From NCBI RefSeq assembly GCF_030503615.1, contig NZ_CP129963.1:2170001-2234000 (forward strand): a DNA stretch of 64,000 nt, written 5' to 3'. This DNA comes from Sphingobacterium sp. BN32. Lineage in GTDB: Bacteria > Bacteroidota > Bacteroidia > Sphingobacteriales > Sphingobacteriaceae. Below the pieces are notes generated by a model that was given only the letters and a program-made list of their open reading frames with translations, had not been told where the DNA came from and searched no databases. Positions 8,731 to 16,080 of this stretch are shown here, piece after piece. Each line of letters starts with the position of its first letter. Position 1 is the stretch's first letter. Both the position numbers and the translations under genes were made by a program.

Positions 8731-9537
8731 ATGAAATACTACGCCATTTTTGCCTTCATCTTTTTAATTAACTATTCTTTTTCCACTTATGCTACTGAGC
8801 AGGAACCCGACAGACTAATTATCAAAGGAGACACTATCTTGCTACACGCTTTACCGTTGGAACAATGGATTGATCAAAGCAATTATAATAAACCCTTTTT
8901 CCCCGACTCATTAAGGGGATTTTCAACAGGCTGCTGGAGAGCATATGTCGCCTATTGGGAAATTATCGATAATCGGTTGTATCTAACCAACATTTATAAT
9001 GAAAGTAAAAGTGCTAAAGCAGATCTCAACGAAATGTTTGGCAAAAAGGTCAAAAACGGACGAGTGATAGCAGACTGGTTTTCGGATACGGTTATCGCAT
9101 TTAATGGTAAACTTCTCACTTACGATCATCATGGATTCTCAAGTGTTTTCGAACATGAGTATGAGTATGTTTTTGATAAAGGTATATTAAAAAGCACAAC
9201 TTACTTCGACAACTCCATGTCTAAGAATACACCGCTGTTCATGGGCGATGCTCTTCTAAATGGGCACATCGACACGCTGATTAATTGGTCAGCATTACCA
9301 ACTATTGAGGAATCAGGATTTGCCGCAATTCATGTACTTGCTAATGAACAGGGCAGATTAGATAGCATAATACATGTCTATGGATCGTCTGAAATTTTCA
9401 AACAAGAGGCACTACGCGTAGCGAAACTGATAACAAAGTTTCCAGTTATTTATCGAAGAGGAAAGTTACAAACCCCGGATATACGGGTAGAATTCCTTTT
9501 TACGGCAAAAAAACAAAAGAAGTACCGGAAGGATTAA
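8731..9537 (+). CDS. Secreted hypothetical protein with TonB C-terminal-like domain
   Basis: 268 residues. A signal peptide (MKYYAIFAFIFLINYSFSTYA) precedes a domain of unknown type (about 25-185). The last 75 residues (SGFAAIHVLANEQGRLDSI, then EIFKQEALRVAKLITKFPV and a closing IRVEFLF strand) resemble the TonB C-terminal fold as seen in Bacteroidota energy-transducer-like proteins. No N-terminal membrane anchor or proline-rich span of a true TonB is present, so a real TonB role is unlikely. It lies 88 bases after the CMYW gene on the same strand. The TonB-like assignment is a pattern match by eye only. Confidence 0.7.
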   Translation: MKYYAIFAFIFLINYSFSTYATEQEPDRLIIKGDTILLHALPLEQWIDQSNYNKPFFPDSLRGFSTGCWRAYVAYWEIIDNRLYLTNIYNESKSAKADLNEMFGKKVKNGRVIADWFSDTVIAFNGKLLTYDHHGFSSVFEHEYEYVFDKGILKSTTYFDNSMSKNTPLFMGDALLNGHIDTLINWSALPTIEESGFAAIHVLANEQGRLDSIIHVYGSSEIFKQEALRVAKLITKFPVIYRRGKLQTPDIRVEFLFTAKKQKKYRKD

Positions 9538-9542
9538 CAAAA

Positions 9543-9568
9543 AACTCTACCGATTTCTCGGTAGAGTT
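9543..9568. terminator. Intrinsic terminator hairpin
   Basis: Perfect 10-bp stem AACTCTACCG/CGGTAGAGTT with loop ATTTCT. The T-run (TTTTTT) lies on the minus-strand side, so it best serves the minus-strand genes ending at 9677; it directly follows the plus-strand gene ending at 9537 as well. Confidence 0.75.
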
Positions 9569-9676
9569 AGGCTAACTCATAGGAATTAACAACGTTTTGT
9601 GTGATTTTACTTAAAAATTTAACGTTATACAGAATAAGTTTGTTGTTTCTTAAATTGTTAATTGTAAAGAGATGCC

Positions 9677-10147
9677 CTACTTTATCGATAAGTCAATCTG
9701 ACCCTCCTCTACTCCGTCGATTGCATCTTTCGAGAGAATTCCTTGAGATTTCTTAATCATCTCATCAAGTAGCTCATTACTACCACCGGCATGCGATACG
9801 ATAATTTTTGAACTGTTTTTGTTAAAAGCCACATTCGTTGCGCTGACTCCCTGACAAGATTTCAAACTCTTGTTCAGCTGATTCAGTTGCTCGTAACTGA
9901 TACCCTCAATCTTTACGACAGTTTTGTTAATTCCAGCTTCTCCCTCCTTGCCTTTACCGAAAAATCCCGTAAGCTTCTTTCCAACCTTACCCGCCTTATC
10001 GGCTTTATTCGCCGCACGATCGGCGGTATTCGTTGCTCTATCCAGTTTATCAGCAGCACGATCTATCTTATCTAAGAATCCTTGCGCTTTTACCTGTGTA
10101 GCTGTTAAACAAAACAGCATCAGTAATGATATACAAATTGCTTTCAT
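9677..10147 (-). CDS. Secreted protein with heptad-repeat segment
   Basis: 156 residues. A signal peptide (MKAICISLLMLFCLTATQVKAQ) is followed by a run of four seven-residue units (DKIDRAA, DKLDRAT, NTADRAA, NKADKAG), an amphipathic helix with alternating charges. A Gly/Lys-rich linker leads to a compact C-terminal domain (about 85-156), which starts VVKIEGISYEQLNQL and contains a single Cys. That beta-alpha-beta pattern is reminiscent of a heavy-metal-associated or permuted ferredoxin-like fold, but the CxxC metal site is absent. Function unknown. It follows the lipoprotein gene at 10178 after 30 bases, so they are probably co-transcribed. Confidence 0.75.
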   Translation of the reverse strand: MKAICISLLMLFCLTATQVKAQGFLDKIDRAADKLDRATNTADRAANKADKAGKVGKKLTGFFGKGKEGEAGINKTVVKIEGISYEQLNQLNKSLKSCQGVSATNVAFNKNSSKIIVSHAGGSNELLDEMIKKSQGILSKDAIDGVEEGQIDLSIK

Positions 10148-10177
10148 AGTATTCGTTTTTATAGTTTCAACAATGTT

Positions 10178-10708
10178 TTAGTTCTTATTATATGGTGCGG
10201 AAAACTCACCCTCAGTCACCGTAAGGAATTCACCTCCCCCCTCCAATACACCCGAGAAAGTGCCTTTTACCCCCCATTTGGTCAAGCTCGTAATATTTAA
10301 TGTAAAACTTGAACCATCACTTCCGTCTCCACGATAGCCCGTTGTACTCACAATCTTTCCGTCTACAACATTTTGAATATAGTATTGCCCAACTAACTCA
10401 GGACCTTCACCATTCGCAGTCACATAAGTTGTCTCCTTAGCTCCCTCATCAGAAACCAATTGAAACCCAAAGCCTGGCGAGGCCATATCTTTTGACTCGT
10501 GACCACCGACCGTCACGAAGTGTATCTTATTCCAATCATCAGGTTTATCATTTGCACTCAAACTGTAATTGAACTCATGTAATTTCCCATTAATCTTACA
10601 GCGCAAAAAACCATCAGAATCGCCAGATCGCGAGTCATCTTTACTACAGGAAACCATTAAAAGTGCTAATACTAGAAATAAGCCGATCTTGTTAAGTGTT
10701 TTTTTCAT
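10178..10708 (-). CDS. Hypothetical surface/outer-membrane lipoprotein
   Basis: 176 residues from the preferred ATG at 10708; the frame can also start at 10720. The signal peptide ends LLMVSCSKDD, a clear lipobox followed by the acidic residues common in surface-exposed Bacteroidota lipoproteins. The mature part is rich in beta-strand, Gly and Ser (LRCKINGKLHEFN, FTLNITSL, VKGTFSGVLEG). This is the pattern of small Bacteroidota lipoproteins of the DUF6252 kind, which I offer tentatively. It heads a two-gene minus-strand unit with the heptad-repeat protein and diverges from the LytS-type kinase. Confidence 0.75.
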   Translation of the reverse strand: MKKTLNKIGLFLVLALLMVSCSKDDSRSGDSDGFLRCKINGKLHEFNYSLSANDKPDDWNKIHFVTVGGHESKDMASPGFGFQLVSDEGAKETTYVTANGEGPELVGQYYIQNVVDGKIVSTTGYRGDGSDGSSFTLNITSLTKWGVKGTFSGVLEGGGEFLTVTEGEFSAPYNKN

Positions 10709-10888
10709 TTTGCTATCCATTATTAATATTCGTTTTTAATATTTTATGCTTATGGCATTTATCCATGATTTCCTTGCAAAACAAATATGCGCTTGTCCAT
10801 AGTTCAAATAAGAACGGTTTAAATAGACGACTTAGAATTTTTAACGAACGACAAGCTATTTTCAATGTTTACATCCATTGATAAAAAA

Positions 10889-10911
10889 CAATATTCTATT
10901 GAAAAATATTG
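10889..10911. promoter_or_regulatory. Dyad upstream of LytS-type kinase
   Basis: CAATATT and AATATTG arms separated by 9 bases, 34-56 bases before the kinase start codon. The position suits an operator or a 5' leader hairpin. No binding protein is known. Confidence 0.3.
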
Positions 10912-10944
10912 AGGATATAACAGCGTATTACTAACTTGAATACT

Positions 10945-11964
10945 ATGGTTAAATTTTTCGATAGGGAGGTTTCTCTGGTCAAGTTGCAAGTCATTACTTG
11001 GCTTTTTGTGATGGCACTAACTTTCGCATCTTACCTCCAAAATGCCGACTTCGGCTATGCATTAGTATTTACTATCATCAATATGTTTAGTATGCTAGCG
11101 GTAATCTATGGCAACGCCTGTTTTCTTCTGCCAAAACTTTATTTTAAGGGCCGCGTCTTTACTTACCTGCTTGCAACGGTCTTGTTGCTCGGCATCATTT
11201 GTTTTATTCGCGTAGAACTTCGTTCTTACTTCCATGAGCTCTACTTCCGCGGAGAAGACCAGAGCACCAGTTTTCAAGTATACGCGAGTATAATGACTTC
11301 CTTAATTATCAACTACCTTTTCAGTTTTATATTTAGGTTAGCTTTAGATTATTTTAATGTGCGTAAAGATCAGAAACGGCTTAAAGAATACACGTCCAAA
11401 GTGGAACTCGATTTATTAAAGGCACAAGTGCAACCACACTTCCTATTCAATACGCTTAACAATATCTATTATGTAGCACAACGCGAGTCGCCACAAAGCG
11501 CCCAACTGATTGAAAAACTCGCCAATATCATGCGCTATTTTGTGGATGAAGCGTCGAAGGCGCTCGTCAAGCTCCCAATCGATATTCAATTCCTGAAGGA
11601 CTATATTGACTTAGAGCGGATGCGAATGTTGCACCCGATGCAAGTAGATTTCGAAATGAATGTGGTGCCCAATGCTGTGGAACTGCCACCTATGCTCATC
11701 ATTCCACTAGTAGAGAATGTCTTCAAACATGGAATCGACAAAAGAAGCAAAGAGAATTATCTGTCGTTAAAAATTGAATCATCAGACGGAAAATTAAAAA
11801 TCAATGTATCGAATAAAGTTTTTGAAGAAAAAAATGAACAGCAAGGCGGCAACGGCTTAAAGAATCTTATAGCTCGCCTGGACATACTTTATGGGAAAAA
11901 CTATAAATTTGAGAGAACACTAACGAACAATATCTTCAATGCCAATTTAGAATTACCTTTATGA
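10945..11964 (+). CDS. LytS-type sensor histidine kinase
   Basis: 339 residues from ATG 10945; an in-frame TTG lies three codons earlier at 10936. Four membrane helices occupy about residues 15-135 with no large sensor domain. The His_kinase (PF06580-type) domain follows, with QVQPHFLFNTLNN carrying the phosphorylated His (about 165) and an ATPase N box in PLVENVFKHGID. A GGNGLKNL glycine box closes the domain. Its stop codon overlaps the ATG of the LytTR regulator by four bases (ATGA), so the two are translationally coupled. The stimulus is unknown. Confidence 0.92.
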   Translation: MVKFFDREVSLVKLQVITWLFVMALTFASYLQNADFGYALVFTIINMFSMLAVIYGNACFLLPKLYFKGRVFTYLLATVLLLGIICFIRVELRSYFHELYFRGEDQSTSFQVYASIMTSLIINYLFSFIFRLALDYFNVRKDQKRLKEYTSKVELDLLKAQVQPHFLFNTLNNIYYVAQRESPQSAQLIEKLANIMRYFVDEASKALVKLPIDIQFLKDYIDLERMRMLHPMQVDFEMNVVPNAVELPPMLIIPLVENVFKHGIDKRSKENYLSLKIESSDGKLKINVSNKVFEEKNEQQGGNGLKNLIARLDILYGKNYKFERTLTNNIFNANLELPL

Positions 11965-12680
11965 AAATAATTACTTGCCTAATAGTCGATGATGAGCCAA
12001 ATGCTGTTCAGTTGCTTGAAGATTATATTCAAAAGATCCCCTATTTGTCATTAAAACAAAAGTGCTATGACGCTTTTGATACAATGCAGTACCTGGAAAA
12101 AGAAAAGGTTGACTTGGTTTTTCTGGATATCAATATGCCCAAAATGTCTGGGATGGAGTTGGCGGCATTGCTCCCAAAAGGACAGTGTATCATTTTTACT
12201 TCCGCCTATGCCAGCTTCGCCTTGGAAGGCTATGAATACAATGCCTTAGATTACATCCTAAAACCTATCATCTTCAAACGCTTTGTACAAGCGGTAGAAA
12301 AAGTTAGAGATTATTTTCTCGCTCAAAATCCAAATAAACCCTACGTCATTCCTGAAAGCAAAAAGGAATTTATGTTCATCAAATCAGATCGAAAACATAT
12401 TAAAATTTACTACGATGATATCTTATATTTTGAAGCACAACAAGAATACGTCAAAGTAGTATTGGCAAATGACTCTCCAGTACTGGTTTATAAACGCATG
12501 AAACAACTCGAAGAACTGCTCCCGACGAATTTTATCAGAATCCATAACTCCTTCATCCTGAATAATAACTACTTGGACTTTCTTGTCGATAACCATGCGT
12601 CTGTAAAAGGCGAAAAACTCCCCATAAGCGCTAGCTACAGAGCAAAACTGATTGCAATTATTGAGAATAATGCGCTCTAG
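11961..12680 (+). CDS. LytTR-family response regulator
   Basis: 239 residues. The receiver domain has D10/D11 and the phospho-acceptor D56 in VFLDINMPKMSG. The C-terminal LytTR DNA-binding domain (about 135-235) has the typical FIKSDRKHIKIYYDDILYFEA opening and the FIRIHNSFILN stretch. LytTR proteins bind short direct repeats upstream of targets, often including their own operon. It forms a coupled pair with the upstream kinase and is followed by a bidirectional terminator at 12718-12743. Target genes cannot be told from this sequence. Confidence 0.93.
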   Translation: MKIITCLIVDDEPNAVQLLEDYIQKIPYLSLKQKCYDAFDTMQYLEKEKVDLVFLDINMPKMSGMELAALLPKGQCIIFTSAYASFALEGYEYNALDYILKPIIFKRFVQAVEKVRDYFLAQNPNKPYVIPESKKEFMFIKSDRKHIKIYYDDILYFEAQQEYVKVVLANDSPVLVYKRMKQLEELLPTNFIRIHNSFILNNNYLDFLVDNHASVKGEKLPISASYRAKLIAIIENNAL

Positions 12681-12717
12681 AGTGACGAGGATTATGGACT
12701 TAAGGGTATAAATAAAA

Positions 12718-12743
12718 AGAGGCTGTGCAAAAACACAGCCTCT
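12718..12743. terminator. Bidirectional terminator hairpin
   Basis: Perfect 10-bp stem AGAGGCTGTG/CACAGCCTCT with a six-base loop. On the minus strand it is followed by TTTTTATTT and lies 22 bases past the peptide gene end; on the plus strand it lies 38 bases past the LytTR gene end. Confidence 0.85.
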
Positions 12744-12764
12744 CCTTCATTCCCCAATCTTGTT

Positions 12765-12977
12765 TTACTTTTGAAGAACAAAACCGCCAACATATTGTCC
12801 ATCCATATCCCAAACTGAATAGTAGAATGTTCCTGGAAAGATCGATGACTCACTAATTGAAAATGAATAAAAAGGGTTTCCTGGTAAAGGGAATGTTCCT
12901 GGAGGTAATGCCTTTCCACCTTTTACAGCGTTTTGTTCTTTAATCTCAAATTTCGAAAGATTCGATAATGCCTTCAT
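12765..12977 (-). CDS. Double-glycine leader peptide (bacteriocin/RiPP-precursor-like)
   Basis: 70 residues. The N-terminus (MKALSNLSKFEIKEQ, then NAVKGG) has the hydrophobic-charged pattern and the GG at 20-21 seen in leaders cut by C39 peptidase transporters. The remaining 49 residues are rich in Pro, Phe, Ser, Gly and aromatics (LPPGTFPLPGNPF, FPGTFYYSVWDM) and have no Cys. Bacteroidota encode families of such peptides, some modified by radical-SAM or ATP-grasp enzymes. No modification enzyme or exporter is adjacent in this window. An AT-rich promoter with TATATTTA (13009-13002) precedes it and a strong terminator follows. Inference: an exported, possibly modified peptide. Confidence 0.7.
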   Translation of the reverse strand: MKALSNLSKFEIKEQNAVKGGKALPPGTFPLPGNPFYSFSISESSIFPGTFYYSVWDMDGQYVGGFVLQK

Positions 12978-13108
12978 GCGCTTAAGTTTTAGTTTTATTT
13001 ATAAATATAGAAAACGCTGAATTTAAACCACTTCCACATCTAATATTCGAACACTTGAAATCGACATTTGCACTAATGATGAATATATTCGAGAAATTAT
13101 CAATAAAT

Positions 13109-14005
13109 CTAATCCCTAACTTCCAAACGTAATTCCTCCTGCATCACAATCGGCGTTTTACCGACCTGATATTCATATTTCAAATTGAAAACATGGAATT
13201 TCCTACCGTAAGTTTCTTCCAAATGATACGTATTCGGGTATCTTTCATCCCCTTCCAATTGCTTGATCTGAAGAGTCTTGTACGGTTTGATCGTCACCTT
13301 GTTATCTGCGCCCACCTCTAATATCATCGACGTCTTTGCAATGGCGGTTTCGTTATTTTCAAAATTCTCATTCCCCACAACTACACGAACGGAATTCTTT
13401 GTCAATGGATATAACTTTTTATTCCCTGCGGTCACAATATCATTTGCCGAACCAGACATCGTATAAAAAGCATCGGAAGCCTGTGAAGCATAAGCATTCT
13501 TAATTTGAATTTGGTATAGAATCGTTTTCTTCTTTGCATTGATTTCCACCGCTCCCACTTCATTTGCTTTCAACGCGATAAAATAAGTCGAATCAGGAGA
13601 GAGACCATCAACCAATAGCTTTACCTGCGTCTTTCCTGTTCGCTCGCCAGCCTTGATTTGAATCTTATAATCTTCGATGCTATACTTTTCCTTTGGCAAT
13701 AACTTCGCATAGAGTCTTTCGTCAAGATCAAAAAGCGATCTATTGTAAGCGTCTAGCGGCGCCTGATCCTCGGTAAGTTCAATAAGCAAATCGTTCTCTG
13801 GAAGATGCGTACCGCCAACCGATGCTGCAATGTATCCCACGGTCTCCCCTCCTGTCAATGGCACAACCTCTTGAAAAGTATTGTGATAGGAACTGCTGAT
13901 TAAAGCAACCACATTCTTATACATTTCCTTTTCAAACAACTCGTTGTCTTTGCATGATGATAGCAACCCCGCTAAGGCTATCATGGCTATATATCTACGT
14001 TTCAT
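13109..14005 (-). CDS. DUF1735/DUF4361 surface glycan-binding-type lipoprotein
   Basis: 298 residues. The lipoprotein signal ends LAGLLSSCKDNE. The N-terminal half resembles DUF1735 (about 30-150). The C-terminal half, which starts near ASDAFYTMSG and ends in KFHVFNLKYEY, resembles DUF4361. Such proteins are found next to SusC/SusD in Bacteroides loci for mannans and host N-glycans and are thought to be extracellular glycan-binding partners. It starts 21 bases after the SusD gene and is the last gene of the operon. Family names are by pattern, not search. Confidence 0.8.
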   Translation of the reverse strand: MKRRYIAMIALAGLLSSCKDNELFEKEMYKNVVALISSSYHNTFQEVVPLTGGETVGYIAASVGGTHLPENDLLIELTEDQAPLDAYNRSLFDLDERLYAKLLPKEKYSIEDYKIQIKAGERTGKTQVKLLVDGLSPDSTYFIALKANEVGAVEINAKKKTILYQIQIKNAYASQASDAFYTMSGSANDIVTAGNKKLYPLTKNSVRVVVGNENFENNETAIAKTSMILEVGADNKVTIKPYKTLQIKQLEGDERYPNTYHLEETYGRKFHVFNLKYEYQVGKTPIVMQEELRLEVRD

Positions 14006-14026
14006 GTAATTTCGATTAATATGATT

Positions 14027-16060
14027 TTAGTATCCTGGATTTTGATCTAACGATGGCAATCTGCGTAACTCTTCGCGTGGAATAGGAACCCATACCAATT
14101 TCTTGTGAACAACACGTTTTAAGAAGGATGAAGTCCCCGGGATCACACGTTTGTAATACGTTTCTTTTGTCGCTCCATCAGGATTCATCCCGCGGATTGG
14201 TTCACGCTCGGTTTCTTCATAGATTCCCCAACGACGAACATCATAGTACCGTCTGTTTTCCCATAAAAATTCAACCATGCGCTCGCGCTCGATCTCACTT
14301 TGTACTGTTTGCGCGTTGCCTACTTTTGATGAATTTAAACCTGGCAACCCTGCTCTATAACGCACTTGATTGAAAGCATTCTTAATTGCCTCTTCTTCGC
14401 GGCTTACTGTATATTGTCTCCCTCCTAAGTCCACCGTATGAGTCCCCTTTAAATTATTCAACGCTTCGGCATAAGATAATAAGATCTCAGCATAGCGGAT
14501 AATCGCATACGATTTTTTCATACGACGAGCACCTGTACCGCTCCAAGCATCCATCGGGTGAATAAATTTTTTGATTACATAACCTGTGATTGGATAATCA
14601 GGCGAAGTCGCCGTAACTCCACCACGCCCGTCCGCATCCTGATAATAATATTTTGCAGTATAGTTATTCAGAGAGGCGCTAGATTCAGCTTGCCAAACAG
14701 CTTCGTTAAATCCAACCGATGCATAAAAACGCATTTCGCGGTTTGCATACATATTGTACACCCCTGCATTTAAAGGATATCCAGAAAATCGCTTCGCTTG
14801 TGTTGTAAAACCAATTTCCGAGTAATAACCATCAACCGTTGCCTCTTCCTTCGTGCGACCATCATCCATTAAATAAGCATCTACAACCTTTTGTGTCACA
14901 CAGAAACGACCCCAACCTCCCAACGATGGCGGGAAAGCCCCTTTAGTAATATAGTCATTGATATAATCTGTATTTCTTCCCCAAATAACCTCCTTATTGG
15001 TTGCAGGAACGGCTTCGCCAGTAAATATTTCTGAATAGGAACGAAATGCATCAATACCCGCAGCACCGTTCGGAAACTGTCCATAGAAATTCGGATCAGA
15101 AGTTACACCCTGAGGGAGTTGTTTTGTCTTATCGTCTGCTACCGCAGTATAAAGTTTATATTGCCCCAAATCCATAACACGTTTTGCTGCTGCTGCTGCG
15201 ACTGCCCAACGCTTCTCATCATATTGTTGCGATACATAATGTACTCCATCTGTTTTGCGGGTCCAACTACCAAAGTAAGAAGCAGCGACAGGGCCGCCAT
15301 TGAACAACGGACTCGCATGAATCAAACGAAGACGCGCAATCAAGGCATAAGCTGCTCCTTTGCTAGGTTTTCCAAAATCTAAAATCGACACTTCGGCAGG
15401 TAAAAATTGAGCTGCTTTTTCAAACTCTTCGACCGTATAGTCCATCGTCTCATCGTAGGTTGCTCTTGGGCGATCGTAATACTCAATCGGCTCATTCGTA
15501 TTGACGATTTCATCGCCCAATAGAATGGCAGGACCATAATCCACTAAGATATTGTAGTATGCATAAGCGCGGATAAAGCGAGTATAACCTTCAATACGAT
15601 GGCGGTCGGCCGTACTTAGATCCCGAGGGACATCGAGATTAGCCAAAATGCTATTGCACTTACGAATAATCTTATAGTATCTCGCCCATTGATTCAGGTT
15701 ATAATTAGACGCGGACGAGCCTGCACCGAAGAAATCCGGATTGATATTCCCCGTCACATAATCCATCCCGTAATAAACGTTGGTCGAACCACCACCTGTC
15801 AATCCGTTGAATCCCTCATCCGTAGCCATCGGTCCGGGCGTGTATCCAAATCGAACGGTATTGGATTCATCCGGGAACATCGAGGCCGCCCCCCACATAT
15901 AAGCTTCGATATTTCTTGTACTGCTGAATGCAGAGTCTATATTGAATTCATCATCAAAATAATTATCGATGTTTAGATAATCTTTACATGAGGATGTTGA
16001 GGCAATAGCCATTACCAAAACCGACAGTTTAGCTATTTTATTTATGATCGTTAATTTCAT
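14027..16060 (-). CDS. SusD/RagB-family outer-membrane glycan-binding lipoprotein
   Basis: 677 residues from ATG 16060. The signal MKLTIINKIAKLSVLV ends at Cys25 in STSSCKDYLN. A further in-frame ATG at 16081 overlaps the SusC stop (TAATG) and may couple translation. SusD features include the helical TPR-like scaffold (YTRFIRAYAYYNILVDYG), YALIARLRLIHASPLFN, the AIIRYAEILLSYAEALNN segment, ERERMVEFLWENRRYYDVRRWG and a C-terminal PIPREELRRLPSLDQNPGY. Known role: it captures oligosaccharides at the cell surface and caps the SusC barrel. It is paired with the SusC gene directly upstream. Confidence 0.95.
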   Translation of the reverse strand: MKLTIINKIAKLSVLVMAIASTSSCKDYLNIDNYFDDEFNIDSAFSSTRNIEAYMWGAASMFPDESNTVRFGYTPGPMATDEGFNGLTGGGSTNVYYGMDYVTGNINPDFFGAGSSASNYNLNQWARYYKIIRKCNSILANLDVPRDLSTADRHRIEGYTRFIRAYAYYNILVDYGPAILLGDEIVNTNEPIEYYDRPRATYDETMDYTVEEFEKAAQFLPAEVSILDFGKPSKGAAYALIARLRLIHASPLFNGGPVAASYFGSWTRKTDGVHYVSQQYDEKRWAVAAAAAKRVMDLGQYKLYTAVADDKTKQLPQGVTSDPNFYGQFPNGAAGIDAFRSYSEIFTGEAVPATNKEVIWGRNTDYINDYITKGAFPPSLGGWGRFCVTQKVVDAYLMDDGRTKEEATVDGYYSEIGFTTQAKRFSGYPLNAGVYNMYANREMRFYASVGFNEAVWQAESSASLNNYTAKYYYQDADGRGGVTATSPDYPITGYVIKKFIHPMDAWSGTGARRMKKSYAIIRYAEILLSYAEALNNLKGTHTVDLGGRQYTVSREEEAIKNAFNQVRYRAGLPGLNSSKVGNAQTVQSEIERERMVEFLWENRRYYDVRRWGIYEETEREPIRGMNPDGATKETYYKRVIPGTSSFLKRVVHKKLVWVPIPREELRRLPSLDQNPGY

Positions 16061-16080
16061 TTTATTTATCACTTTATCCA

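Noticed and set aside
10936..12977. LytS/LytTR pair as regulator of the double-glycine peptide
   Set aside because: They are convergent and share a terminator, and no LytTR-type repeat was found in the peptide promoter, so the link is unsupported.
15689..15976. 95-residue frame antisense to the SusD gene
   Set aside because: A shadow of the SusD coding frame with Arg/Ile-rich low-quality sequence.
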